Source: Bacillota bacterium
GTDB taxonomy: Bacteria > Bacillota > Bacilli > Paenibacillales > NBRC-103111
Direction: 5' to 3'
DNA length: 64,000 nt
NCBI GenBank assembly: GCA_023388055.1
Contig: JAEWGW010000017.1
Location: 32,000 to 95,999 of the forward strand
Below, piece after piece: positions 1 to 8,444 of the stretch. Both the position numbers and the translations under genes were made by a program. The first letter of the stretch is position 1. Every line of letters starts with the position of its first letter. The notes under the pieces are model-generated. The model searched no databases. It was not told where the DNA came from and saw only the letters and a list, made by a program, of their open reading frames with translations.

Positions 1-2
1 CT

Positions 3-287
3 GCAACTGTAACGGTATCCGGTTTAATTGCCGTCCTGACACCTGTTACCATTACTATTTTTCGGGTAGTGGGCGGTGTCCCCACCCTTGTATTCTCCGT
101 TACCGAAACCCTGCCGGTGGGCACCCTCATTTTGACCACAACCGTTCTTACAGCCAACGGTGTCGATTACAATCCGCCCAATGACGGCTTCCTGGTTTAC
201 CAGGCCTTTGTCAGCGCGCCCGGCTTGGAGGTATTCCCGACGAGAGTCGGACCGGAGAGCTTCAACGCCGAGGCTTATTCCGACTGA
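3..287 (+). CDS. C-terminal part of an unrecognised Thr/Val-rich protein (5' end outside window)
   Basis: The frame is open from the first bases of the window to a TGA, so the start lies upstream. The visible 94 residues are rich in Thr, Val and Leu with alternating polar/hydrophobic residues, suggesting beta strands. There is no Lys-rich stretch or membrane segment. I do not recognise the family. The style recalls C-terminal domains of surface or exosporium proteins, but that is only an impression. A GTG at 69 could in principle start a 72-residue product, but the same frame continues upstream in the same compositional style, so a partial gene is more likely. A terminator follows directly. 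Confidence 0.55.
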   Translation, partial: ATVTVSGLIAVLTPVTITIFRVVGGVPTLVFSVTETLPVGTLILTTTVLTANGVDYNPPNDGFLVYQAFVSAPGLEVFPTRVGPESFNAEAYSD

Positions 288-296
288 TGTGTGGCA

Positions 297-338
297 AAAG
301 GCTCCGCAAACGGGTTATCCCGGGCGGGCCTTTTTTTT
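297..338 (+). terminator. Rho-independent terminator after the partial first gene
   Basis: The arms AAAGGCTCCGC and GCGGGCCTTT pair with one bulge, and eight T residues follow immediately. It lies 10 bases after the stop of the partial CDS. Confidence 0.8.
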
Positions 339-465
339 GTTTTCAACAAAGGGCGTAAGCGGAGGGATTGCTGTCCCTTCGGGCATAGGATAAAGTACGC
401 ATCGAATAACGGTCATGCGCTGGCGGTCCCTCGGACCCGCCAGTCCTAAACCTGGAGGTAAACGC

Positions 466-708
466 ATGAAAGCCAAACGCAAAAGAAAGGGTCTCGGCGT
501 CAGACCGAAAAAGCCTCTTGCCGCCAAGGGGAGAACCAAACGGAGCAAACCGGCCACCAAGGCTCCGCGCGCTGTAAAAGCGGCCAAAAGGCGACAGCCG
601 GGCGGAATGTCCCGCCAGGCGCTCGCGGCCTTCAACAATGGGTATGATACCGGCTTTAACCAGGGCTTCGCCCAGGGGATGCAGGATGGGCAGAGCTTCC
701 TGGCATAG
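466..708 (+). CDS. Small very basic protein of unknown function
   Basis: The product has 80 residues. The ATG at 466 has GGAGGT seven bases upstream, which decides the start over an in-frame ATG at 415 with no such site. About 20 of the first 47 residues are Lys or Arg, interspersed with Pro, Ala and Gly, as in a nucleic-acid- or polyanion-binding tail. The C-terminal 30 residues carry a Gly/Gln/Phe pattern (GYDTGFNQGFAQGMQDG) that looks like a short amphipathic helix. No catalytic motif is visible. It stands alone between two terminators, just upstream of a glycosyltransferase that ends in a similar basic tail, so the two products may act in the same structure. Function unknown. Confidence 0.7.
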   Translation: MKAKRKRKGLGVRPKKPLAAKGRTKRSKPATKAPRAVKAAKRRQPGGMSRQALAAFNNGYDTGFNQGFAQGMQDGQSFLA

Positions 709-750
709 TGAAGCGGGGCCGGTCCGCCCATTGTCAGACCGCCTTCCTGG

Positions 751-809
751 GGCGGCGAAGCAAGGAATAATGGAAGCGGCCTTCCCTATTCCCGTTTCGC
801 CGCCTTTTT
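751..809 (+). terminator. Long hairpin terminator with nested stems
   Basis: An outer stem GGCGGCGAA / TTCGCCGCC encloses the inner stems GGAATA / TATTCC and GGAAG / CTTCC, followed by five T residues. It closes the transcription unit of the small basic protein. Confidence 0.85.
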
Positions 810-1042
810 ATGGGAAAATGCGGCTTCCCCATTTTGGACAAAACCGGCCATTCCAAAATTTGTACGAATGCCGGAGGGTCAACTGTCGTGCCCAGTAGGT
901 TGTCTCCCTAATATATTGTACTATTCGCAGAACACCCGCCAAACGCCGATGGGGTCTGTTCGTCGAAGGGGCTGCGGCCGGCGGAAGCCGGAATTCCGGT
1001 CTTCGCCTGTCCGCAAAACTCTTAGGAGGTGATACGCCAAAC

Positions 1043-2719
1043 ATGACCGCCATCCGATTGAACATCATGTTGTTTTCCCACATTTGCTCCGACACGCATA
1101 TTACCGGAGCGGAGAAGCTTCTGCTGTTTTTTGCCACCGAGCTGCGGGGCAGTCATGACTGCACGCTGGTGGTGCCCAGCGAAGGTCTGCTTGCAGCGGA
1201 GGCAAGAGCAAGAGGCATCTCCACCATCGTCATTTCGTACCCCAACTTCTACGAGGTATATGCGCCGGGGCCTTATTTCCGCCAGGAGCTGGGGGGATTC
1301 ATCCGGGATAACGGAGATGCGGTCCAGTCGCTTCTGACTCTGATGCTGGAGCGGCGCCCGGACCTGGCCATTGTCAACACCTGTGTTAATCTGATGCCGG
1401 CTTGGATTTCCCGCTCCTTGGGAATTCCCGTAGGCTGGATGATGACAGAGCAGATTCAGAGCAACCGCTATACGTCTTATTCGACGGAAATCATCAATGC
1501 GTATTCGGATTGGATCATCGGCATATCCCATGCTTCACTCCAGCCCTTCCGGGGAACCCCGGGGGAAGGCAAAATCCGCATCTTGTACCCCTCCTGGAAT
1601 GACCATGAGCTGGAACGGGAGCAGTGGCCCGTCTACCGTAACAGCAAACGCGAGGAAATCGGCTGGAATGACGCCCACCGGGTGATCGGATACGTATCCT
1701 CGGATATTTATCCCAACAAGGGTCTGGAGCATTTCATCCAGATGGCCATTGACCTGGGGGCCACCTACCCCGATCTGCGGTTTATGGTGGCAGGCAAAAT
1801 GACGGATGTGGGCTATTACGCCAAGTGCCTGGAGCAGATCCGTCTCTCCGGACTTCTGGGACGCTTTTACTTCCAATCGTTCGAGATGCAGATCCAGCAG
1901 ATTTATCCGGCCATGGATATCCTGGTTATCCCCAGCCTGATTGAAGAGGGCTTCGGCATGACGGCGCTGGAGGGGCTGATCTTCGGCAAGATGGTGGTGA
2001 CGTACAACTCCGGAGGGCTGGGTGAAATCATGACGCTGACCGGCAACGGCAGCTACCTGGTGGAGAAGGGGAATATCCGGGGGTTAGTCGACACCGTGGG
2101 TTCTCTTCTGGTCAAAGGCCCCTTCGTCCAAAGCTGGGGTGCCCGCAACACCATCGCGGTGGAGAAAGCCTTCGGGATCGGCTCCTACCGGTTGAGGCTG
2201 GGGGATTGGCTGCAGGAGGCCAGCGGCACTCTTCCGGCACTGGGTCCCCGGCCGCTGCCCCAAGAAGCGCTTTTGCAGAAGCCAGCTCTGCTGCTGAGGG
2301 GCTCAGCCCCTGCCGTTTATTTGCTGGAGTACGGCTGCCGGTATCTTTTCTCAGAGGAGTCCGTGTTCCGTGCCAAGGGCTTCCGGTTTGACGAGGTGCT
2401 TACCCTGGATGACGGTTATCTGGGCCGGATTCCCATGGGCGGTGTTCTGGGCATTGGCCAGCCCTTGCCCGTAAGACAGACTGCCCGCCGGGGCGGGCGC
2501 AAGGGTAAGGCCGGCTCCCGCCGGACCAGGGGACGCCGCCGCACACTGAAGGCTTGGAAAGGCAAGGGGCAGCGGCTCCTGGCCCGGAAGAAAAGATCCG
2601 GTCTGCCCAAAGGCAAGCGGATCTCCCCCAAAGCCGCCGGGCGCAAGGGAAGAAGCGCTGCAGTCTCCAGAGGGAGTGCCGGCCACGCCAAACGGAGGAA
2701 AATCAAAAAAAGCGGGTGA
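1043..2719 (+). CDS. GT4-type glycosyltransferase with a long Lys/Arg-rich C-terminal tail
   Basis: The protein has 558 residues. Residues about 8-400 look like a GT-B fold retaining glycosyltransferase. The glycogen-phosphorylase-type donor-site signature (EEGFGMTALEG, near residue 300) is present, preceded by a KGLEHF segment typical of Glycos_transf_1. The last roughly 80 residues are unlike the family: about 40 percent Lys/Arg with Gly, Ser and Ala, and no acidic residues to speak of. AGGAGG lies about 13 bases before the ATG, slightly far; an in-frame ATG at 1067 is the alternative. It heads the glycan cluster, with the epimerase gene starting four bases after its stop. The family assignment is firm; acceptor and role of the tail are unknown. 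Confidence 0.85.
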   Translation: MTAIRLNIMLFSHICSDTHITGAEKLLLFFATELRGSHDCTLVVPSEGLLAAEARARGISTIVISYPNFYEVYAPGPYFRQELGGFIRDNGDAVQSLLTLMLERRPDLAIVNTCVNLMPAWISRSLGIPVGWMMTEQIQSNRYTSYSTEIINAYSDWIIGISHASLQPFRGTPGEGKIRILYPSWNDHELEREQWPVYRNSKREEIGWNDAHRVIGYVSSDIYPNKGLEHFIQMAIDLGATYPDLRFMVAGKMTDVGYYAKCLEQIRLSGLLGRFYFQSFEMQIQQIYPAMDILVIPSLIEEGFGMTALEGLIFGKMVVTYNSGGLGEIMTLTGNGSYLVEKGNIRGLVDTVGSLLVKGPFVQSWGARNTIAVEKAFGIGSYRLRLGDWLQEASGTLPALGPRPLPQEALLQKPALLLRGSAPAVYLLEYGCRYLFSEESVFRAKGFRFDEVLTLDDGYLGRIPMGGVLGIGQPLPVRQTARRGGRKGKAGSRRTRGRRRTLKAWKGKGQRLLARKKRSGLPKGKRISPKAAGRKGRSAAVSRGSAGHAKRRKIKKSG

Positions 2720-2723
2720 TCGT

Positions 2724-3818
2724 ATGAACATCGTGACGGTTCTGGGCACCAGACCGGAAATTATCCGGCTCTCTCTCGTAATGAAAAAACTGGATCAGCT
2801 TGCAGCCAAACACACCGTTATTCATACGGGGCAAAACTTCACCTATTCCTTAAGCGAGGTTTTCTTCAAGGAGCTGGGGCTGCGGAAGCCGGATTATGTA
2901 TTGTCGGAGAAGCAGGAATCCCTCGGCAGTCAGATGGCGATTATGTTCCAACGGATCGAAGAGATTCTCCAGGCGGAGAAACCCGACAAGGTGCTTCTTC
3001 TGGGAGATACCAACAGCGCGTTGTCGGCCATTCTGGCGGAGCGTATGGGTATCCCGGTGGTGCATATGGAAGCCGGCAACCGCTGCTATGATCTGGCCGT
3101 TCCCGAAGAGAAGAACCGCAGGGTGATCGATGCCATCTCCTCGTACAATATGCCGTATACCCGGCAGAGCAAGGACCACTTGGTTCGGGAGGGTTTTCCC
3201 AGCCACCGGATTATCCTCACCGGCAATCCCATTTACGAGGTTCTGTCCCACTACCGGGACCGGATCGAAGCAAGCTCGGTGATGGAGACGCTGGAGCTGG
3301 CCTCCGGGCATTATCTCCTGGCTACCATCCACCGGGCCGAGAACGTGGACCGGGCGGAGCCGCTCCGGGAGATTATGGAAGGCCTGAACCGCATCGCCAA
3401 AAATACTGCACTGCGGATCATTCTTTCTGTCCATCCCAGGACCCGGTCCAGGCTGTCCGCATTAAGCGATCTGAAGATTCATCCGCTGGTGGAATTCCAC
3501 GAGCCCTTCGGCTTCTTCGACTTCGTCAAGCTGGAGCAGCATGCGGCCTGCGTCCTCACAGACAGCGGAACCGTTCAGGAGGAATGCTGCATCTTCCGAG
3601 TGCCGACGGTGACGGTGCGCAACAGCACCGAACGGCCGGAGACGGTGGACTGCGGCAGCAATGTGGTATCCGGGGTGGATGCGGACCGCATTGAAAGCGC
3701 CGCCCAGGTGATGATGGCCATGCCGACGGATTGGGATTGCCCGCAAGGGTATCTGGATACGGATGTATCTGCCAAGGTTGTCAAATTTTTATTAGGAGGG
3801 AAAGGTTATGTTTCGTGA
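2724..3818 (+). CDS. UDP-N-acetylhexosamine 2-epimerase, non-hydrolysing (WecB/MnaA/Cap5G family)
   Basis: The protein has 364 residues, the normal family length. The visible motifs are GTRPEI at the N terminus, HTGQN, GDTNS, HMEAGNR, EEKNRR, IHRAENVD and NSTERPE. The Asp, Glu, Glu and His residues match the catalytic positions known for WecB. The family interconverts UDP-GlcNAc and UDP-ManNAc; the Cap5G branch acts on the 6-deoxy sugar that leads to UDP-L-FucNAc. The next two genes (Cap5E-like, SDR) make the second role attractive here. The ATG at 2724 is four bases after the upstream stop, and the 3' end overlaps the next gene by 11 bases, so it is cotranscribed and probably translationally coupled. 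Confidence 0.88.
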   Translation: MNIVTVLGTRPEIIRLSLVMKKLDQLAAKHTVIHTGQNFTYSLSEVFFKELGLRKPDYVLSEKQESLGSQMAIMFQRIEEILQAEKPDKVLLLGDTNSALSAILAERMGIPVVHMEAGNRCYDLAVPEEKNRRVIDAISSYNMPYTRQSKDHLVREGFPSHRIILTGNPIYEVLSHYRDRIEASSVMETLELASGHYLLATIHRAENVDRAEPLREIMEGLNRIAKNTALRIILSVHPRTRSRLSALSDLKIHPLVEFHEPFGFFDFVKLEQHAACVLTDSGTVQEECCIFRVPTVTVRNSTERPETVDCGSNVVSGVDADRIESAAQVMMAMPTDWDCPQGYLDTDVSAKVVKFLLGGKGYVS

Positions 3819-4797
3819 CAAGAGAATTTTGGTGACAGGCGGCACCGGCTCCTGGGGGTATGAGCTGGTCAGGCAGCTGCTGGATTTTGAACCCAAGGAG
3901 GTCATCATCTTCTCGAGGAACGAATCCAGTCAGGTGGCCATGATGCGCACCTTCGAGGACCGCAGACTAACCTTCGTCATCGGGGACATCCGGGATAAGG
4001 AAGCGCTGGTCCGGGCATGCGCACAGATTGATTATGTATTCCATCTGGCTGCGCTGAAGCATGTACCGGTGTGCGAGGAGCAGCCCTACGAGGCCATGAA
4101 AACCAATGTGCTGGGCACTCAGTATGTGATTGAGGCCGCCATTGAAAATAAGGTGGAGAAGGTCGTCTACATCTCCACCGACAAAGCCGCCAATCCCTCC
4201 AACTTCTACGGCATGACCAAGGCCATCGGCGAAAAGCTGATCATCCATGCCAATCTGCTTCAGGGGGATACGGAATTCGTCTGCGTCCGGGGCGGCAATG
4301 TGCTGGGGACCAACGGCAGCGTCATCCATCTGTTCATGAAGCAGATCCGGGAAAAAGGACGGGTGGGCATTACCGATATGGCCATGACCCGCTTCTTCCT
4401 TACTCTGCAGGAGGCCATCAGTCTGCTGTTCAAGGCAACAGAAGCCAGCATCGGCGGGGAAACCTTCGTGATGATGATGCCCACCTGCAAAATTACCGAT
4501 CTGGCCCAGGTATTGGGTGAAGCCATGGGCAAGCCGGAGGTGGAGATGGTGGAGCTGGGCGTTCGGCCCGGCGAGAAAATCCATGAAATTCTGCTGACCG
4601 AATTCGAAAGCCAGACCACGGTTCTGTTCGACGAGCAGTATCTGGTGATTCTGCCTACGCTGGAAATCCCTGGTATCAAGAATCGGTATGCCTCTTATCC
4701 CAAGGCCGAAATCAGCAGCTTCTGCTCCAGCCAATCCCTCATGGACAAAAATGAGATTCGGGAGCTTCTGATTAAAGGAGGCTTCCTTCACGAATGA
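3808..4797 (+). CDS. Cap5E/CapD-like NAD-dependent sugar-nucleotide dehydratase/epimerase
   Basis: The protein has 329 residues and belongs to the polysaccharide-biosynthesis SDR family. GGTGSWG near residue 10 is the Rossmann loop, and STDKAANPSNFYGMTK carries the Thr-Asp-Lys and Tyr-x3-Lys catalytic elements. LKHVPVCE after AA is also typical. Soluble members such as Cap5E, FnlA and PseB remove water from UDP-GlcNAc C4-C6 and may invert C5. There are no membrane helices, so this is the soluble short form, not the long PglF/CapD type. AGGAGG precedes the ATG by seven bases. It overlaps both neighbours (11 and 4 bases), so the three enzymes form one coupled unit. The exact stereochemistry of the product cannot be read from sequence. 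Confidence 0.88.
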   Translation: MFRDKRILVTGGTGSWGYELVRQLLDFEPKEVIIFSRNESSQVAMMRTFEDRRLTFVIGDIRDKEALVRACAQIDYVFHLAALKHVPVCEEQPYEAMKTNVLGTQYVIEAAIENKVEKVVYISTDKAANPSNFYGMTKAIGEKLIIHANLLQGDTEFVCVRGGNVLGTNGSVIHLFMKQIREKGRVGITDMAMTRFFLTLQEAISLLFKATEASIGGETFVMMMPTCKITDLAQVLGEAMGKPEVEMVELGVRPGEKIHEILLTEFESQTTVLFDEQYLVILPTLEIPGIKNRYASYPKAEISSFCSSQSLMDKNEIRELLIKGGFLHE

Positions 4798-5684
4798 AGG
4801 AGAGCACGGTTTTAATTACGGGGGCAGGCGGCTTTACCGGCCGCCATGCCTGCCGGTATTTTGCCGCACTTGGCTATTCGGTGGCAGCAGCCGTCCGGAG
4901 GGAGGACGGGGAGCCGCCTGAGGGCCGTCTCTATGTATGCGACCTCACCGATAAGGCGGAGGTCAAGCGGCTGGTGGAGGAAACGAAGCCCCGCTTCGTG
5001 CTGCATCTGGCCGGAAGGAATGCCGTGGGCGATTCATGGAAGGATCCGCTGGGGTGTATGGAGGCCAATCTCCTGTCTACCCTGTATTTACTGGAGGCTC
5101 TTCGGGGGCTTGCCGGCTGCCGGCTGCTGGTGGCAGGCTCCATGCTGGGGTTTGACCTGAGCGATTCCCCCCAGCCTCTGCACCCGTACAGTCTGGCCAA
5201 AACCATGCAGGTCCTTATCGCTCAGGCCTGGAGCTTCCTCTACAGCCAGGAGGTGCTGATAGCCAAACCCTCCAACCTGATTGGCCCCGGCCGCTCCAAC
5301 GGAATCTGCGGTCTTCTGGCCGCACGGATCGCCCGTTGGGAGAATGGTACCGATGCCTCCGTCTTCCGTCTGTCGTCGTGGCATGAAGAGAGGGATTATC
5401 TGGACGTCCGGGATGCCGTAGCCGCGTACCGAATCATTCTGGAGACCGGCCAGTCCGGCACCGTCTACCCTGTCTGCTCCGGCAGCATGCGTTCGCTTGG
5501 GGATCTGGTGGCCACATACCGGGGGTTGACCCCGATTACCCTTCCCATCGAGGTCGGGCAAACTGCGCCGCTGCCCCCGCCGCTGCCCATGGATGCCGCT
5601 GTGACCCAAAGCCTGGGCTGGTCGCCGTCCATCCCATTTGCCCAATCGCTGTCGGATGCGCTTGATTTCTACAGGGGGCTTTGA
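4794..5684 (+). CDS. SDR-family sugar-nucleotide reductase/epimerase
   Basis: The protein has 296 residues. The nucleotide-binding loop GAGGFTGRH at residues about 10-18 and the active-site Tyr-x3-Lys (YSLAK) place it in the extended SDR family, nearest by eye to GDP-4-keto-6-deoxymannose reductases. In the UDP-L-FucNAc pathway the 4-keto intermediate is reduced by Cap5F, an SDR fused to a C-terminal cupin. This protein has the SDR part only, so it could be a stand-alone replacement or make a different sugar. It starts in an ATGA overlap with the Cap5E-like gene. A pathway role is inferred from this coupling. Confidence 0.82.
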   Translation: MKESTVLITGAGGFTGRHACRYFAALGYSVAAAVRREDGEPPEGRLYVCDLTDKAEVKRLVEETKPRFVLHLAGRNAVGDSWKDPLGCMEANLLSTLYLLEALRGLAGCRLLVAGSMLGFDLSDSPQPLHPYSLAKTMQVLIAQAWSFLYSQEVLIAKPSNLIGPGRSNGICGLLAARIARWENGTDASVFRLSSWHEERDYLDVRDAVAAYRIILETGQSGTVYPVCSGSMRSLGDLVATYRGLTPITLPIEVGQTAPLPPPLPMDAAVTQSLGWSPSIPFAQSLSDALDFYRGL

Positions 5685-5732
5685 CATAGGCAGTATGCCC
5701 GCCGTACCAGATCGAAGAGGAGGAACCATGCC

Positions 5733-6449
5733 ATGCTTCCCAGAGTGACCATTGTCATTCCATTTTATAATGATCCTTACGTGGAACAGGCCATCTCCAG
5801 CGCCCTTGGGCAAACCTACCCCAACCTGGAGGTTATCGTTGTGGATGATGGCTCCACACTGTATCAGGACAGAATCAATCCCTTCGTTTCCCGGGTCCAT
5901 TATTTGGGCAAATCCAACGGAGGAACAGCCAGCGCCATCAATCACGGTGTCCGGATGTCCTCCGGCGATTATATCGCCTGGCTTAGCTCCGACGATTTGT
6001 TCTACCCCCACAAAATTGCCCGCCAGCTGGCATTTATGCAGCAATATAATTCCCTCCTATCCTTTACCGCCTTCGACCAGATCAACGAATTGGGGCATGT
6101 GACGGCTCACGCACAGGCGGCCCGCTATTCCTCTCAAAGCGAATTCATCCGGGCCTTCTCCACCTGCGATCCTATCAACGGCTGCACCATCATGTTCAAG
6201 AAGGAATTGGTGGCGCGGGTAGGCCTGTTCGACGAGAGCCTGCGGTATACTCAGGATTATGAATATTGGATCCGTGCGCTGCTGTCCGGTGTGAACATCC
6301 ATTTCCTGGATGAACCTCTGACTAAATACCGCTGGCATGACCAAATGGGAACCATGCGGTTTCAACCGCATATTCTGGCGGAAGTCCAGGCTGTGCAGAA
6401 TACCTTCCGCCACCGGCTGGAGGCGCTGGCTTTGGCAACGCCGTATTAA
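5733..6449 (+). CDS. GT2 family glycosyltransferase (first of a tandem pair)
   Basis: The protein has 238 residues. The N-terminal GT-A signature is clear: VTIVIPFYN, then VVDDGST (nucleotide-sugar binding Asp-Asp) and WLSSDDLF as the metal-binding DXD-like site. QDYEYW near residue 180 matches the catalytic-base region. No membrane segment is seen, so it is cytoplasmic or peripheral. The ATG at 5733 is chosen over 5728, which is out of frame; GAGGAGG lies 8 bases upstream. Roughly half of its residues are identical by eye to the next gene, indicating tandem duplication. Donor and acceptor are unknown. Confidence 0.88.
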   Translation: MLPRVTIVIPFYNDPYVEQAISSALGQTYPNLEVIVVDDGSTLYQDRINPFVSRVHYLGKSNGGTASAINHGVRMSSGDYIAWLSSDDLFYPHKIARQLAFMQQYNSLLSFTAFDQINELGHVTAHAQAARYSSQSEFIRAFSTCDPINGCTIMFKKELVARVGLFDESLRYTQDYEYWIRALLSGVNIHFLDEPLTKYRWHDQMGTMRFQPHILAEVQAVQNTFRHRLEALALATPY

Positions 6450-6460
6450 GGAGGCGCGGC

Positions 6461-7171
6461 ATGAATCCGAAGGTTACGGTCGTCATTCCCTTTTACAACT
6501 GTCCGTATATCGGGCGGGCCATCCAAAGCGTGGTGGACCAGAGCTATCCCAACCTGGAGATTATCGTGGTGGATGACGGCTCAACCCGGCATATGGAGCT
6601 GATTACGCCTTACGCCGGCCGCCTTCTCTATTACCGCAAGGGCAATGGTGGAACAGCCAGCGCCATGAATTTCGGGATTCTGAACGCCACAGGCGAGTAC
6701 GTGACCTGGTTGAGCTCGGATGATCTGTATAAGCCGGATAAGGTGGCCCGCCAGCTGTCATTTATGAGGCGCAGCCTTGCGGAGTTTTCCTTCACCGCTT
6801 ACGCCGTCATGGATAAGGACGATGTGGTGACGGAGAGCTTCGCGGGCACCCCCATCACATACCCGAACGATATTTACCGGCTGCTTGCCAATTACAATCC
6901 CATTAACGGCTGCACCATGATGTGCAAAAGGGAGCTGTTTTTCAAATACGGCTTGTTTAACGAAAACCTGCCGTATACCCAGGATTATGAGATGTGGCTG
7001 CGGCTTGCCATTAACGGTGTCAAGCTGCACTATTTGCCGGAGGCCTTGACGGTTTACCGGTTTCATGACCAAATGGGCTCTATCCGCTACCGGCCGGAAC
7101 TGCTGGAGGAGTTCTTCCGGGTGCATGCGGTTTATAAGGACCGGATGCAGCAATTGCTTGAACGCCTGTAA
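6461..7171 (+). CDS. GT2 family glycosyltransferase (second of a tandem pair)
   Basis: The protein has 236 residues and is a close paralogue of the gene 11 bases upstream. It shares VVIPFYN, VVDDGST, NGGTASAMN, WLSSDDLY, NPINGCTMM and YTQDYEMW in the same order and spacing. AGGAGG precedes the ATG by about seven bases. Divergence is concentrated between residues about 100 and 140 and at the C terminus, where acceptor specificity often lies in GT2 enzymes. A pair that adds two similar sugars in succession is therefore reasonable. It is probably cotranscribed with its neighbours. Confidence 0.88.
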   Translation: MNPKVTVVIPFYNCPYIGRAIQSVVDQSYPNLEIIVVDDGSTRHMELITPYAGRLLYYRKGNGGTASAMNFGILNATGEYVTWLSSDDLYKPDKVARQLSFMRRSLAEFSFTAYAVMDKDDVVTESFAGTPITYPNDIYRLLANYNPINGCTMMCKRELFFKYGLFNENLPYTQDYEMWLRLAINGVKLHYLPEALTVYRFHDQMGSIRYRPELLEEFFRVHAVYKDRMQQLLERL

Positions 7172-7190
7172 CGGCGAGGAGGAACCATGA

Positions 7191-8420
7191 ATGAAAATAT
7201 TGTTGGCGACCTATTGGCTGATTCCCCATATCGGCGGCGTGTGGACCTTCATGAACCAAATCCGGAACAGGCTGGAGCGGATGGGGCATGAGGTGGATGT
7301 ACTGGGAAACAGTCCCGACTACCAAAGCTTCCACCTCTATAATAAAGGGATTTATTTGGACAAAAAATATTTGTATCCCATGCTGGAGACGAAGCTGAAC
7401 CCAACCCTCTTCCCCCATATGTTCGAGCAGCCGGTAATCTGGCAGAACGAATATGACCGCTATTGTCTCGAGCTCTCCGCCGCTTACTTCGGATTGGAGC
7501 AATATGATGTGATCCACACCCAGGATGTGATATCAGCCCGTGCGCTGTCCCGGGTCAAGCCGAAGGGAACACCCTTGGTATCCCATATTCACGGCTCGGT
7601 AGCCACGGAGATGTTCTCCCACTTCCAGATGCATCCGGAGCTGGGCATCCACGAGAACAGCCCGGCCTTTAACTACTTCAAGGCGATCGAATATTACGGG
7701 GCTTCCGGGACGGATCTGTCCATCACGGCTAATTATTGGCAGCGGGATATGCTGATCAACCAATTCGGGGTGCCGTCCGAAAAGGTGGCGGTATTCCAAT
7801 ATGGGCTGGATACCGGTCCGTTCTGGGAAAAGGTTGCCGCCGGCACTGATACTGTGCGTCCCCCGGGTAAAAAGGTGATTATTTTTCCGGCCCGCCTGGT
7901 TTTTATCAAGGGTGTCCATATTCTGATCGATGCGCTGGCTACATTGAAGCAAGCCCGGTCTGATTGGGTTTGCTGGATTGTGGGGGACGGGGACCAGCGG
8001 GCGGCTCTGGAGGACCAGGCCCGGAGGCTTGGCCTCCAGCAGGAGGTGGCCTTTTTGGGCAATCGCTCTGATGTCCCCGCCTTGCTCAGCCAATCGGACA
8101 TTTTTGTACACTGCTGTCTCCAGGATAACCAGCCTTTTTCGGTAATGGAGGCGCAGATGGCGGGTTTGCCTGTTCTGGTATCCTCTGCGGCCGGTCTGCC
8201 TGAGATGGTCGAGCATGGGGTGACCGGCATGATCTCTCCGGTGGGGGACCCGGTAACGCTCTTCCAGCAGCTCAGGCAGCTGCTGGAGGATGATGGCTTC
8301 AGAACCGCATTGGGGCAGCAGGCTCAAACCTGGGCCCGCAGCCACTGGTCTCTGGACCTGATGATCGGACGTCTGTTGGATGTGTACCGGAGGGTCATGG
8401 AGACTTCAGGCAAGGCCTGA
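7191..8420 (+). CDS. GT4 family glycosyltransferase
   Basis: The protein has 409 residues in GT-B form. The N-terminal acceptor domain begins ATYWLIPHIGG with the usual Gly-Gly loop. The C-terminal Glycos_transf_1 domain starts near residue 220 (VIIFPARLVFIKGVHILIDAL) and holds the donor site SVMEAQMAGLPVLVS with the conserved Glu. An ATG at 7187 is out of frame; the ATG at 7191 follows GAGGAGG. It belongs to the run of closely spaced same-strand glycan genes from 1043 to 9221. The substrate cannot be told. Confidence 0.87.
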   Translation: MKILLATYWLIPHIGGVWTFMNQIRNRLERMGHEVDVLGNSPDYQSFHLYNKGIYLDKKYLYPMLETKLNPTLFPHMFEQPVIWQNEYDRYCLELSAAYFGLEQYDVIHTQDVISARALSRVKPKGTPLVSHIHGSVATEMFSHFQMHPELGIHENSPAFNYFKAIEYYGASGTDLSITANYWQRDMLINQFGVPSEKVAVFQYGLDTGPFWEKVAAGTDTVRPPGKKVIIFPARLVFIKGVHILIDALATLKQARSDWVCWIVGDGDQRAALEDQARRLGLQQEVAFLGNRSDVPALLSQSDIFVHCCLQDNQPFSVMEAQMAGLPVLVSSAAGLPEMVEHGVTGMISPVGDPVTLFQQLRQLLEDDGFRTALGQQAQTWARSHWSLDLMIGRLLDVYRRVMETSGKA

Positions 8421-8444
8421 CAGAGGATTAAAGGGGGTTTAAGC

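Noticed and set aside
69..287. Complete 72-residue gene starting at GTG 69
   Set aside because: The frame continues upstream to the window edge in the same style, and no ribosome binding site precedes the GTG.
384..392. CATAGGATA resembling a SigK -10 box before the 80-residue gene (also CATAAAGTA at 10135)
   Set aside because: No matching AC-type -35 element is at the right distance in either case, so sporulation control is not supported by sequence.
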